Source: Diphasiastrum complanatum
Taxonomy: Eukaryota; Streptophyta; Lycopodiopsida; Lycopodiales; Lycopodiaceae
Assembly: GCA_029204225.1 (NCBI GenBank)
Contig: CM055100.1
Coordinates: forward strand, 63,309,141-63,373,140
Length of the DNA stretch: 64,000 nt
Direction: 5' to 3'
Shown here: positions 1 through 11,600 of the stretch, piece after piece
How the letters are laid out: every line of letters begins with the position of its first letter
Numbering within the stretch: position 1 is the first letter of the stretch
Notes under the pieces: model-generated
Database searches by the model: none
The model's input: the letters and a program-made list of their open reading frames with translations, nothing else
Told to the model about the DNA's origin: nothing
Translations under genes and position numbers: made by a program

Positions 1-7
1 TGAAGTT

Positions 8-92
8 GCTCTGATGCCATGTCGGAAAGTGGTGTACAGAAGATAGGTCTACCTCAAAAAGAAACAAATGAAAATAATTCGTGTTCCTGCAA
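8..92 (-). mobile_element. Possible LTR edge and tRNA-Met primer-binding site
   Basis: On the minus strand, positions 19-8 read TGGCATCAGAGC, one base from the usual plant initiator-tRNA primer site TGGTATCAGAGC. It directly follows a terminus ending in ACA (plus strand TGTCGG from position 20), as expected for the end of a 5' LTR. The rest of this element would lie left of the window. The LTR body cannot be traced beyond the LINE-like coding region that starts at 93, so this is only a partial edge. Confidence 0.35.
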
Positions 93-797
93 CTACAGCA
101 CGTCAAAGTATTGCAAGTGCCTGAGTGCGTTGTAAAGTCGTAGAAACTCGTTGACGATAATAAGCCGTAATGATAGATAAAGGTGAGGCCCCACGTCCTT
201 GGAGTTTCGCTGCAAAACCTGCACAAGATGATAGAAAATCATCGAATTTCTTATGCAGGCACCCATATGTTTCCAAAGCAAAAGAATAAAGTCTTCTCCA
301 GGAGTGTGATGTGAATAATCTCGCTCTTTATCTAGGGTTGCATGAGAAGCAGCGACACCCTGAGTAGTTGAAGCACGGCGAAGGAGGTCAGGCCGTGAAG
401 GATCAGCAACAACAACATTCCCAAGCGCGCGAATCCCCTCGCGCGAAAGAACAAGATCAACTCGACGCCGAGGCGACTGTGAATCAGACACAAGCAAGAT
501 GTGGGTCTGCTCCCAGACAACATGAAAGCCACACTCATGTGCAATAGATGCCAATACATCACGAATGGAATCACGAGTCGCAGTGCGCTCTTCGCCAGAA
601 GGGCAACGCATGAGATGAGTGCCAATAGGATCAACGGGGTGACCACAGGAACATTTTGTCAAACCTGCCAGCACTGGATGAGGGAGACCCAACCTAACCC
701 GAAGAGCGGTGAGAAACAACTTTGAAGAAATGCGCAAGTGTGGAACAACAAGGCGCGCAACAAGCCAAGCACCAGCACCCGGGCCTACACAAGACAA
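93..797 (-). pseudogene. C-terminal knuckle and restriction-like endonuclease of the LINE-like element
   Basis: The segment carries the knuckle CSCGHPVDPIGTHLMRC (C-x-C-x8-H-x3-C) followed by RRRVDLVLSREG and GNVVVADPS. An R-x-x-D strand followed about 16-20 residues later by an acidic residue in a second strand is how the PD-(D/E)XK-like nuclease of restriction-like-endonuclease LINEs appears. In those elements it cuts the target for target-primed reverse transcription. The domain assignment comes from motif order, not alignment. The last 60 residues look like a degenerate C-terminal tail. Confidence 0.55.
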
Positions 798-1165
798 AAG
801 GCGAGCCCGAGTCTCATCGGAAGGTGAGCAACTTGAGCATTTCCAATCTTTGGAAGCAAATCAGCGTGACGAAGATGCGCGCCCAAAGTGTCCCGCAAAG
901 AGGAAGCCACAAAATCCAAGAAACCTATAGGAATACCAAGCGCTCGAATCCCATCAATCGGATTATTGAAACATGTAGATAAAGGGAGCTCATGAAGGAG
1001 GCCCTGAGGACACCAAGCAACGCACTTAGAGGGATTGACAGTGAGGCCCAAAGCCGAAAGTTGTTGAGAGAAATGTAGGAAAGCCAGAAAGACGTCATTA
1101 GCAGGTCCCACAATATACGTGTCATCACAATAGAGGGAAACAAACAAGAAGAAAAAAAAGACCAC
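785..1165 (-). pseudogene. Reverse transcriptase, motif C and thumb region (LINE-like)
   Basis: After the frameshift the RT continues with SLYCDDTYIVGP, the catalytic Y-x-D-D motif C (here YCDD), then GLTVNPSKCVAW (the conserved N-x-x-K-C segment after motif C) and IDGIRALGIPIG, typical of LINE RT motif E and thumb. The frame ends in a stop at about 785, where the coding potential passes to a second frame beginning near 797, so another single-base indel is likely. It overlaps the upstream RT segment only because the upstream frame runs a little past the lesion. Confidence 0.7.
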
Positions 1166-2177
1166 CCAAGGGACCACCTTGTCTGATACCATCAGCAGAC
1201 GAGATAACCGAAACATCACCTGAGCGAGAAGCATGACTGAAATATAGAGGCACATCCATGGAATAAAAAGAGCGAACAAACGGGATGAGTTGAGCGAGAG
1301 GACCGTGAGCTGCACGAAGTTCTTGGAAAATGGCCCCTCGGGAAACATAATTGAAAGCATTTTTAACATCCACTTGAAGGACAACCCAATCTGGATGAAG
1401 ATCCAAGGTAGCACGCAAAGTATGTATGATTGTCTCGCAACCGCCAGGAGTAGCACAACCAAACTGATGAGGAAATAGGTGGTCATGAAAACTGTCACGA
1501 AGCTGAAAACCAAGAGCCCTAGAAACCAACCTGTATAAAACCTCTCCAACAACAATGGGACGCACTCCACCGCTAGGCTTATCTAAGGCTATCAAATCAA
1601 GAATACGAGCAATAGAAAGAGGAATACGGCCGCATGCTATGGAAGAGCAAACTTGAAAGAGCAAACCAAATCCGATGGAAGAGTCGTCGGGAGAAAAACA
1701 GTCACGAAGATGCTCGAAAACCATACCAGAAGGAGCCCCAGTTGACAGATGAGGGCTACGTAGAAAAGCATTAAGAAAATGAGATTCTGAGAGCTGCAAA
1801 TCGGAATAAGGTTCAAAGTCATCAACAAAAGAGGGAAGGGAGTCATTTGTCGATGGATGAAGAAGCTCCAAAGCCTGAAGGGTGGCAACAGAAGGAGTAG
1901 CTGGACTTGTAAGAGCTAGATCACGAGTTGCATGAGAATACTCACCCACTTGCCCAAGTAAAACACAGCGACGCAACCGACGATGAACAGGGGGTATAGA
2001 AACACCATCCGAAGCCGAATCTCGTTGAGTAGCAAGCGCATGACAGTGAAGGAAATGCTCTTCTTGCAGATTTTCCCAATCTCTTGACATAAAGCGACGA
2101 ATCATGTTGCGAGTTTCCCTATGACCAGCATCACCACCCCGAGGAGGCAGAGGCAAACACCAGAGAGGAAAAAGCAA
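1125..2177 (-). pseudogene. Reverse transcriptase, N-terminal and palm region (LINE-like)
   Basis: This open segment of 350 codons has no credible ATG start of its own and is an internal part of a longer ORF. Recognisable RT blocks are LDKPSGGVRPIVVGEVLYRL (around residues 198-217), HQFGCATPGGCE (237-248), motif A LQVDVKNAFNYVSR with the catalytic Asp at residue 270, and GIRQGGPLGG (330-339), the usual G-x-x-Q-G-x-P block. Just after that block, a run of eight A on the plus strand (around 1150-1160) moves the rest of the RT into another frame. The residues before the RT (about 20-120) are a spacer with no recognised domain. Confidence 0.75.
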
Positions 2178-2432
2178 AAAGGCATGTCAAGCTGCAATAT
2201 CAGAAGGGTTAAAAGTCAGATGAGACAAAGGTAAGGACAAAGCTCTCTAGACGTCTAAGCGCAAGGCAAAGGGAATGTGTGCATAAAGACGAGGACGAGA
2301 AAAACCCAAGTGAAAAGTGGTCAAAATATCAAGGGAGTGAATCCAGGTCCAAGTCGAGTCAGGTGGCGAAGTGGGAGCAGGATGAGGTGCAAGGTTGACA
2401 TTGGTTAATGCGAGCTGTTGATGAAAAGCAGA

Positions 2433-2495
2433 GCAAGCGTTATGATGGCGAGAAAGATCGGCACCTTGCACATAAAGGCGACCACAACCTGCACA
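2433..2495 (-). pseudogene. N-terminal CCHC zinc finger of the LINE-like element
   Basis: The minus-strand frame encodes C-x2-C-x12-H-x4-C within CAGCGRLYVQGADLSRHHNA followed by a cysteine. R2-type elements carry N-terminal zinc fingers that bind target DNA. The reading frame continues to a stop at 2247. About 70 bp further on, the RT-containing frame begins, with intervening stops, so the finger and the RT are no longer in one ORF. Confidence 0.55.
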
Positions 2496-3059
2496 TGGAA
2501 CACGGGGGCGAGAAGAGGAAGAAGGAGAAAGCTGAGAAACTGAAAGAGAGGAAGAAAGCTAGTGGCGAAGATGGGGCAGACAGTATGGCACCACCTGGCC
2601 AGAGACAACAAGCAAGGAATCCGCAACATCACGGTGGGCTTCACGACGCGCGCATGAAGGGGAAGCACTAGAAGGATGTTTTGAAGGGAAATCAGGTCTC
2701 TTTTCTCCACGTCGAACATCGGGAGTTGCAAAGGATGAGAAGATTCTTGAGGAACCATATTGACAAGTAAAGATCCAGCCACTGCCTCCGAAGATTCCAA
2801 AAAATAGTGTGAAGCCTCCTTGTTGGCCAACAAGACCCTGTTACGAATTCTGTAAGCTTTGATTTTTAGTAGAATGAGTTTTCAAAGACTTACGTGTGAC
2901 TTGCTTTCCTACAATGTGTCCTGACCTGTTTTTAGCTCTAACTGTTTGCTTGCTTATCCAAATATGAAGAAATCTAGCTGTGACAGGTCGTCCTACTATC
3001 GGAAATAAGCTTGATCACCACTATTGTCGCAAAGCCTGCAACTCTTTCTACTCCTGAAT

Positions 3060-3240
3060 CGGCAACCATACAAATCAAAAAGCAAGAAAAACTGCATCTG
3101 GGCTGGATCAACTACATTACTTTCAAGGCTTCTTGCCGCAAATCGGATCAGAAAAAAGCAGCAAGCATTCCAATCGAAACAGAAAAAATTGCATCTGGGA
3201 CGAACTATCCACATCACTTTCAAAGCCTCTTTCTACTCCT
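3060..3240. repeat. Imperfect direct duplication, period about 100 bp
   Basis: Two neighbouring segments, about 3070-3137 and 3170-3238, share a block order: a C-A-A-rich run, then GCATCTGGG, then a CACTTTCAA-type block, then TTCTTGCC or TTCTACTCC. The block GCCT-CTTTCTACTCCTG also occurs both before the first copy (3033-3053) and after the second. The frames through it do not look like a conserved protein. Confidence 0.5.
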
Positions 3241-3785
3241 GGTCGCTTTTATGTTTGTTTTTTCTTATGTATGCTGATTACTGGTTGCCTTGGAAAGCTG
3301 AAACGATCGAGGAAGCTTTACCCAAGCCCACAATCCTAAACTAAATCACGTATCCTTGCTTTCCCTTGATCAGAAAGAAAAAGAGATGTAATTTCCTCTT
3401 CCCGGCTGTATGATTGCTTCATGTGAACGAGATCATGACGACTGAAAAGTCGCTATTGACTGATATTGTCTTATAACGTACGAAGGTGGAGCGACGAGAG
3501 GCTGCCAATTCTTGGAAAAGATAGCTTTGGTCTGCGAGTGGGCAAAGCGAAAATTCTTTGGTCTGTGCTGATCTAAGTTAGCTTATCTGAAGGTCCACAG
3601 CTCACGTTTCTCATGGTGCCAAAGCTCATGACTCACGATGATCCATACTAAAGACTTCATTCAAAACTAGAATGGTCTTACTTAATCTTTGAGAGAAGCA
3701 AATCTCAACTAAGCAAGATAATACATCAACTAAAGAAAGAGAAACATAGGTGAGTACTATAGAATGAATACCACCTTTACTTATC

Positions 3786-4690
3786 CTATTTTTTTCCATA
3801 AAATAAGAACAAAAAAGACTCGGCCTTGTACAATGATGAAGATTTCCTTGAAAATACTTGTTGAGGATACTCCTCCTCAAACCTTGATCCCATCATAAGT
3901 TGGCTTTTCTCCATAGAATGAACTTTTGATGCAATTAGAGACACTGTGCTCTCAGCCCCTTCCAAGATTGAAAATAGATCTTCATAATATAACATCTCCA
4001 TGCTCAAACACCTTCGAGATAGAGAGTGTAAAGGCTTTGTAGCCTTCCTTGGTGAATAACCATTTAACCATGATCCCCAAGAAAACACATGCAAAGCAAT
4101 AATCTTCAAGAACACTAAGGTACACAACCTTAGGCTTATAGTTGAACAAGACTCCATATAATGCATTCCTTCCAATAGCTCCACAACTCCACAAAGTTTT
4201 GCATAATGGAAAATACACATGCACCATAAAACTTGAAGAAACAAGATATAGCCATTGGTTACTTGTGAAACCATCAATAAGATTAGAAAAGCAAGAGGCA
4301 TCTCTCTTTATTAGAGATGAAGAAAGGTGAACATTTGAGTGTTCCAACTCCAGAGGATGTTTTGTCTTGGTAGAAGACATCAAATTTGCCATAGAACAAG
4401 CCATTCTTGGCTTGATCTCCTTGACCATAATAGACATCAATCTGAAATTGGTATCATCCAACTTCCTATGCCATACTTCCTCCTTGGAAACACAAGTCAT
4501 CAAAGCAACAAATACTTGCATTCTCTTGTAAATCTAACTTGAAAATGCCACCATATCTAGATCCACTTGCTAGGATCTCATCACCTTTCTTTATGAAACA
4601 ATTATTGACATTGAATTCCACTTCAAAACCATCATCAAATAACTTTCCAACACTAATCACATTCTTTGTATGTCTAATTTTACATGTATG
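3786..4690 (-). mobile_element. Ty1-copia pre-integrase/integrase fragment
   Basis: Minus-strand frames show NLISVGKL-like text (MISVGKLFDDGFEVEF near 4660-4610), a pre-integrase block WHRKLDDTNFRLMSIMVKE (about 4470), and the post-integrase segment ALYGVLFNYKPKVVYLSVLE followed by VFLGIMVKWLFTKEGYKAFTL (about 4190-4030). These correspond to the GAG-pre-integrase, the P-Y-E-L-x-x-x-K-P block and the KGYR block of plant copia polyproteins. The integrase core between them is mostly deleted and the frame is mutated. No LTR could be paired with it. Confidence 0.65.
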
Positions 4691-4863
4691 TCATTTTAGA
4701 TAAAGTAGACATAATTGCATGTCATATTTGAACAACTAGACTTTTTGCATGTCAATGAAACTTGATCTACCTAACCCAAACTCGACCTATTCTAGAAGGG
4801 TATATGCTCAGTTCACACACCTTGAATATGTACAGTAAAATTACATGGGTAGAACCCCCAAAA

Positions 4864-6010
4864 TCAACATATGCAAGATAGATATGTTTTACAATTCTTC
4901 ACAAAAGACAACTGTATGGTTGTAGATCGCAATCGACACTTAGTCATGATGCGTTGTACAAGCAATTTTATCAAGATATCTACTAGGTGGTCTACAATCT
5001 CTTGTCGATCTTTTGGGAGACGAATGAGGTTGATAATCATTTCATAAATTTTGTTGTTGCTGAGCTGAAACTTCTTCTTATGATTGGCTGTTAATAAGTT
5101 GTTCATCTATAATTGATGTATTCAGATCTTCAATAAGAATAGTCGACTCGAAAATAGGAGTGTCCAATAGTTTGACTATTTGAGCTTTGTCTTGTTTTTG
5201 ACGTCGATAAACCGATCCTCGATAAAGATAACATCCTAGCTGGTGAATATCTTCAATTCAATGGGATCATACAACTTATAAGCTTTATCTGAAGTAGTAT
5301 AACCAATAAAAAATAAATTTGATATTGCGGGAGTCTAGCTTCTTTCTGATCTCCTACGGTATCTGCGCATAGGCAATACATCCACAAACTCTGAGGTGCG
5401 ATAGTGAAGATTTGGAGCATGTCCAAACTTCATAAGGTGTTTTGTTTGTGAGCCCTTTAGTTGAGCATCTGTTCTAGATATAAGCTATAGTGGAAAAAGC
5501 CTCAGCCTAGAAGAACTTAGGTAGTGTTGTGTGAGAAAGCATACACGTAGCCACTTCGACTAAGATACAATTCTTTCTCTCAGCAAGTCCATTCGACTGA
5601 GGTGATTAAAAAGTAATAAATTGTTGTTCAATGCCTTTGCTAAGGCAATACTCTCTGAACTAGTTGAGATATAGTCCCCCCCATTTTCTGACCAGAGTGC
5701 TTTAATTCTTTTACCAGTTTCGAGTTCTGCACACTCCTTGAATTGTCTAAAGAGGTTGAAAGCCTCTGAAATCTGCTTAATGAAATAAACAATTGTTCTT
5801 CTCGAAAAATCGTTGATAAAGGTAACAAAGCACTTTGCACCAAGAAACGATAAGGTTTGGCCACATATATTTGAATGAACAATATCTAGAACATCTCTTA
5901 TTGCATGCTTATGACTTGACCTAAATAGAATCATAGTTTGTTCTCCAACAATGCAGCTATGACAGATAGGGAGGTCGCAACACAGTCCGAAGGATATCTA
6001 ATCTTAATGG
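4864..6010 (-). mobile_element. Ty1-copia integrase fragment with deletion toward RNase H end
   Basis: The frame 5934-5560 reads VLDIVHSNICGQ, then FVTFINDFSRRTIVYFIKQ, then ALWSENGGDYIS: a copia integrase core with the first Asp position changed to Asn (HSN instead of HSD). Upstream (5990-5940), ICHSC matches the zinc-finger end. Downstream (5500-5250), YIQNRCSTKGLTNKTPYEVW continues the integrase in broken frames. Near 5000-4870 the text VDHLVDILIKLL resembles the copia RNase H end (VADILTKxL). Most of RT is therefore missing. It is a second copia fragment of the same orientation as the one at 3.8-4.7 kb, possibly from a different element. Confidence 0.65.
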
Positions 6011-7200
6011 CCCAAGTATGGCATCCTACATGTATAAGCCCATCTTGAAGAGCCCATCAATAGTTAGTGATGTTAGGCCTTAATTTGACATCCAACGAGT
6101 GTAAGTCCAACTTGTGGTGCCATTAGTTACTAGGGACAAGAAAACATGTGGTAGCCTAGTCGTTATAGAATTCCATAAAATTTGTAAAATGTGTAATATA
6201 AAAGGTTTATCGTTTCCCAAGAGAGACAAATCTGCTCTTTTGGATTGATAAGTGTACCAAGGGTAATGGAGTGAGTGAAGTGTGTAATATCCAAAAATGA
6301 ATACAACAATGACATAGCTGGTTATTTAAAGATATTGAGTAAATTGGCATCCAGAAATACCAACATGAAATGATTTGGTCAAGGTCTGAAATTGTAGAAG
6401 GGTACTTTATCTTCCAGATAACAGAATCAACAATAAGAAACTATCTACTAGAGACAAGCGAATAGATTTCACAAAACAAGATCTGATAGGCAATTGATTC
6501 CTCTTATTGAGCACAAGGAATTAGTTCTTATCACTGGAAAACAAAAAAGCAGAACGACAATTATGTTCCTTATCTGAGCACATAACTCATTCAGAAATAA
6601 AAGAAGTTTTGGTTATGCGTATGCTTATCAGCTTTGGCCAGTCCTTGCACACAATCAGTTAGAATTGTATCTCCACAGACATCGCTTGTAAATCCACGTT
6701 AGCAACTGAAATTCAGTACAAGATGCAATGTGTGCCGCAGACATACGCGTATCGAAAACAATACAGCTAAATCAGAGTGTGTTTGAGCAATTGATAAGAA
6801 GAAGTGTTGTATAGACAGAGAAAAGGAATGCTCAATCTCAAGAAACTGGCTCTCTTCTCTCTATTGATAGCTGAAATCTCTGCGTGAATACAAGTGAGTC
6901 GGTGTCACTTTTTTATAGAGACGCACACAAGGCTTAGCTGTCACTCACCAACCGTTAGGGTATCGGGGAACAGACATACGTCATTCTAAAACGTCGCGAG
7001 TAATTTAATGCTCTGAAATTCTAAAATGCAAATAGGCCTTTACATGAATTTAGGCACTATAGCATATTTACATGTACAAAAACTGAAGTAGAGGTGGCCA
7101 ACAATATTGAAAACCGCCAAAGGTTTTGAGGGGAATGACACTTGACAATGAATTGTACAGTCTTTCCTTTTTAAGACAAAAATACTTAAAGTAGGGGAAG
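6011..7200. other. Intergenic, retroelement-derived but unassigned
   Basis: I see no convincing gene here. The sequence is AT-rich with short broken frames. The last 12 bases (AAAGTAGGGGAAG, ending at 7200) form a purine tract that directly abuts the LTR starting at 7201, so at least the right end is retrotransposon sequence. Confidence 0.4.
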
Positions 7201-7716
7201 TGTCATGTCTTGCATGTATTTAGCCCAATTACTCAATAATAGTAATTGCCAAATGTAGCCATAGAGTTAAATTAGACTAGGATTGGTCAATAAGAACTTT
7301 AATGAAAGGCTTTCTAATCATTGTTAGAAGGCCCAATCTAGATAAATAAGGCCTCAAACTCATCATCGAGGCACAAAGGCCCACTATAAATAGCTAAGGT
7401 CATGCTAAATTTGGACGCTATTCTACATTCACTAATTTGAAACTCTCTATAATGAGATTTGGGAGCTTCTCTTCAATGAGAGCTATGGTTTTGCCAGTTG
7501 GTGGTTTATGTGCGTACCATCACATAAGAGCGTGATCATGCTCTAGCTTAAGGAGGCCTTGTGTAATGAATGATCATCAATAATGGAGATTCTTACCTTC
7601 CTTTGCCATATATGATGAATCTTCTTCTAATTTGACTAGTTTTCTTTATTCCACATAAATGTGATGCTAATGAATGAATGGGTCAAATTCTAGGATGCTA
7701 TGATTGGCACATGACA
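7201..7716 (+). mobile_element. Isolated LTR, 516 bp, with perfect 8-bp inverted ends
   Basis: The segment starts TGTCATGT and ends ACATGACA, exact reverse complements, as LTR ends should be. A polypurine tract (AAAGTAGGGGAAG) sits immediately upstream, which marks it as a 3' LTR on the plus strand. A TATA-box-like CTATAAATAGC lies near 7383-7393, about 180 bp into the LTR. No matching 5' LTR or coding region was found upstream, and the flanking five bases (GGAAG and CTCCA) are not a target-site duplication. Confidence 0.6.
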
Positions 7717-8342
7717 CTCCACTTGCTTGGGGTGTGTGTGTGTGTGTATAATTGATAGAGAGAGAAAGAGGGAGAATATGTGGTGGGACCTTTTCTTGTT
7801 TTGACTACCTCTAGTGACATACACTTGTCCCACCATTGCATCTTAGGGTGTGTTGATGAGAATTATTTGAAGTTGGATATGTGTGGGACTATATATTATG
7901 TCTCTCTCATACTATAGATATTTATGAATCTATATATGTATATACTTTGACATCATCTCTTTTGGCTATTTATAACATACTCATGTATTTCAATTAGTAT
8001 TATAGATTCTCTCTTTTTATTTATATACACACGAACATACACACATCAAAACTTCACACATAGCTTGGTCACATGCACAATAAGATGGCTCTCATGCTCT
8101 ATTAGGTAGGTGAGTAGGCATTGGCAGGGCTTCTTGATTTGTGCATTCAGAGAGTGAGTTGATTTGGGATGATAAGTTATTGGTGCATGTTGGGATGCGT
8201 TGTTGGAGAGCCTCCTAGTTTGTGGAACAAGTGAGGACGTGATTTCAATGTGCAAACACATTGTGTGTGTTTCCATGTGGGTGGTGTTATGAAAGAAGGG
8301 AGATGGATAAGAGAGTTAGGATGGTGGGCAAGTACTCACCCA

Positions 8343-8392
8343 TGGGCCCGCGGTGTGAAAGATAAAGAAAAAGGGTGTATGTGTGTATAAAC
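8343..8392 (+). promoter_or_regulatory. Likely promoter of the carrier gene: TGGGCC element and TATA box
   Basis: TGGGCCC at 8343-8349 matches the plant site II element (TGGGCY), which is frequent in promoters of nuclear genes for mitochondrial and growth functions. A TATAAAC box lies at 8386-8391. The first in-frame ATG is at 8612, so the leader would be about 190 nt. It is rich in GA and GAA repeats (8408-8432, 8519-8580). The assignment rests on position and motif only. Confidence 0.4.
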
Positions 8393-8611
8393 TTAAAGGT
8401 ATACACAAGACAAGAGAAGAGAAGAGAAGAGAGCAAAGAGAGAAATAGTCCTTCTGCTACTCTTCTTCCTTCCTTCCTATCAAATCCCATTTATTATTCC
8501 ATTTCTGAGTAAAGCACAAAAAGAAGAAGGAAGAAGAAGAAGAAACAGGAGGAGGAGGGAGGAAGAAGGAGAAGAAGCAGCAGGGAGAAGAGAATAGGAG
8601 AAGAGTGATCG

Positions 8612-11600
8612 ATGCCCGCTGCTCCGCCTTCCAATTCCTCGGCTCTCTCGTCGATCATCGTGCTGCAGCAGCAGCAGGTAAGCAGGGGAGAGCAACAGCA
8701 GCAGGAAAGAGGAAGAAAGCCAGACGCAAAAGAGAAGGAAGAGGAGGGGGCAGAGAGGCTCTCTCGCCATCCTGGCCTCCTGGTGGGGGAGGCGGCAGCG
8801 GCAGCAGCAGCATCGCGGGTGAGGGAGCAAAAAGCATGGATGGAAGAGTTCCCGAGGGATCTGCTGGCCGGGGCTGCCATGGGTGGCGTGGCGCACACCA
8901 TAGTGGCGCCGGTGGAGAGGGCGAAGCTGCTGCTGCAGACGCAGGAAAGCAATTGGGTGATCACAGGCGGGAAGCAGAAGCGGTACACGGGAATGCTGGA
9001 TTGCATTTACAGAATTGCGCGAGATGAGGGGGTGCTGTCTCTCTGGAGGGGAAACGGCACCAGCGTACTGCGATACTATCCTTCTTTAGCCCTAAATTTT
9101 GCATGTAAGGTACGATACTCACACGCCCCTTCGCTCCTTCCTCATAATCGGTGATTTTCAAGCCATTCCAAGACATTGTTTTGCACTTTGATTTGTGGGT
9201 TAGTCTTTTGCTGTAGCCAATTAAACACTGAGACTTAATTTCATTTGCGTGCTATTCCGGGAAAATTACATTTAGAAAAAACAGGAGTTGAGGCACAAAT
9301 GCTCAGAGGTCTCCATAACCTAATCCCAAATGATGTTGCCTGTTTCCTGGTAAAGACTTTTCACAATCATATCTGCAAATGTGAATACAATCTTTGGAAT
9401 TACTGTGCGTAAATTTGAAAAGGTCCAGCATCAATGTGAAGAAAGTTGCTGGATTTCACTGTACTACTTGTAGGGATATCCTTTAATTGAAAATGTATTG
9501 GATCAAAGCTGGACATATTGCATTTGAAGTAATTTGTGCTACGTTGAACTGGGAGTTTTAACTCTTAGTCCATCCAGCCTGCAACAGTAGGCTCCTAGTA
9601 ACTGTTGAAACTGGTGACGAAGCATGAATAGAGAGATCTACACCTGAAGTGGGATATTGAGTTCTACCATGATACTAAATTGTATGGTTCATAGCACTTG
9701 TGAATCTGACATATTGTTACCTGAAGTGTAAGTGATTATTCTGGTCATATCCAGTCACCAAATTTTGTCCTCCTCTTTTAACTGGTGCATGCTTGTTAGA
9801 ATATGGAACTAAGGGTACCTATAAGTTCATTTACCATTTTTAAGAATCTTTTGGAGTCCATGGTTTGTTATCAAAATGGAAAGTTTCAGATCATGGGACT
9901 CAAAATTTGAAGAAAGTCTCATATCTTCCATCTGCTAACACCCATGCTCCATTTTCTACAGAGGAGGTTGTTCTTTGAAAGTTTCATGCACATTTTTTCA
10001 TTTTGTATGTGGATAACTGCTCAAATGCAGTATTTTTTTGCAAAGGTTCTATTAGGAACTGTTATGACTTCCATTCTTCGGAAGGAACTTATACGCTTGT
10101 TCTGTTTCTAGTAAGAGGGTCAGAAAAAATCATCAAGGGTTTTGTCATTCTTATGACCTTCATTGTTTTCCAAATCTCCTTATTTCATAAAGATCCTAAA
10201 AGACCTAGGTTCATTGTAGCAGCTTGTAAAAGGATTGTAACTCACATTTTTTAAGTGGTAAAGTAATTGCATATGATGCTAACCATAGGGGAGCTCAAGT
10301 GCACATGTGTAGAGATGCCTATATTGTGAGCAACAGTCTTCAAGTTTGCTTACAAGGATGAAGGTATGCTTGTTTTAGCTCACAAGGCCTGCTCTACGCA
10401 CACTTGGGATCACGGCATGCAAGTAGATTGAAGATGTTCAAGCAAAATCCTTTGTGATAAATGACTAAGGCTGTGGATCCCATGCATATGTGGGGGAATC
10501 ATGGCCTAGTGGATTATTAACTAGGCCTATCTTGCCTGGTGCACGTACAAGAGTGACGCCCTTCAGGTCATTTAGAGTGGGCAGGGGTTGCCCGTTAGGA
10601 AGTAGGCAGGAACATGGCTCTTTAATCTTTTATTTGGCCTGCCGGATCAGGGCCATCCAGCAATACTTTTGACTAATTCAGACAACACAATTCAGTTGCC
10701 ATGCCTTCCACCACACTCCAAGGGCCTTCTAGGCCACTGATTTCTGATGTTGGATTCCCAGGACCATCCTCACCTCTTCTTACCATTGATCTCAAGCTTT
10801 CAATGATATTGATGAAGAGGCTTATGGAGAGGTTGACATTGGAGGTTTTTCATTGTGATTTTCTTGGTGATGTATTGTATTGCGTGCAAATATGGTTGAT
10901 GGGTATCATGTGTATAGGTCATGATGGTTTTTATACATTGTTGAAGTTCATGGATTAAGATCATAGATGTTTGAAACATGCAGAAATTGGGGCACTCGTA
11001 ATAATTTAATTTCATGCTGAAGAAGCCTTTTCAAGAGTGAAATTTATCCTTGTGCAGAAGCACCAAGAAAACAACTAAACAAGGGCTTCTTTTTCGTGCA
11101 GGATTTGTACAGGAAATTGCTTACTTTGGGTCAACCAGATAAACAACTGAGTGTTTCAAGAGCAGCAAGTAACTTTCTTGCTGGAGCTGCTGCAGGTTGC
11201 ACCAGCCTGGTTGTTGTATATCCCCTAGATATTGCTCACACTAGATTAGCAGCTGATTTAGGAAAATCTGAAGCTAGACAATTCAAAGGCATGACAGATT
11301 TTTTGAGAACTATTTATCAGAAAGATGGTATCAAAGGGCTTTACCGAGGCCTACCTGCATCTATACATGGAATGGTAGTCCATCGAAGTATGTATTTTGG
11401 AGGTTTTGATACAGCTAAAGAATATATGTCTCAGGAGCCCAGCCACATCCCCTTCTGGAAAAGATGGTTGGTTGCACAAGCGGTAACAACATCTGCCGGT
11501 TTGATCTCTTATCCTTTGGATACAGTTCGGCATCGCATGATGATGCAATCGGGTTTGGAAAAGCACATGTATAAAAACACCTTGGATTGCTGGAGGAAGA

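Larger units (their letters stand above)
93..2500 (-). mobile_element. LINE-like retrotransposon with C-terminal restriction-like nuclease, degenerate
   Basis: This is one non-LTR element read on the minus strand. Its order is an N-terminal CCHC zinc finger (2495-2433), a reverse transcriptase (about 2100-900), and a C-terminal CCHC-like knuckle followed by a PD-(D/E)XK-like nuclease (about 670-350). This order is typical of restriction-like-endonuclease LINEs (R2/NeSL/CRE grade), not of the APE-type L1 and RTE elements common in plants. At least two frameshifts, near 1150-1170 and near 790, and stops between the zinc-finger segment and the RT show that it is inactive. The ORF end at 93 suggests the 3' end of the coding region is present. 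Assignment to an exact clade is inference. Confidence 0.7.

Noticed and set aside
8480-9006. Antisense and off-frame ORFs of 138-180 codons over the carrier's first exon
   Set aside because: They overlap a well-supported exon. Their Leu/Ser/Ala-rich content comes from the GA- and GC-rich leader.
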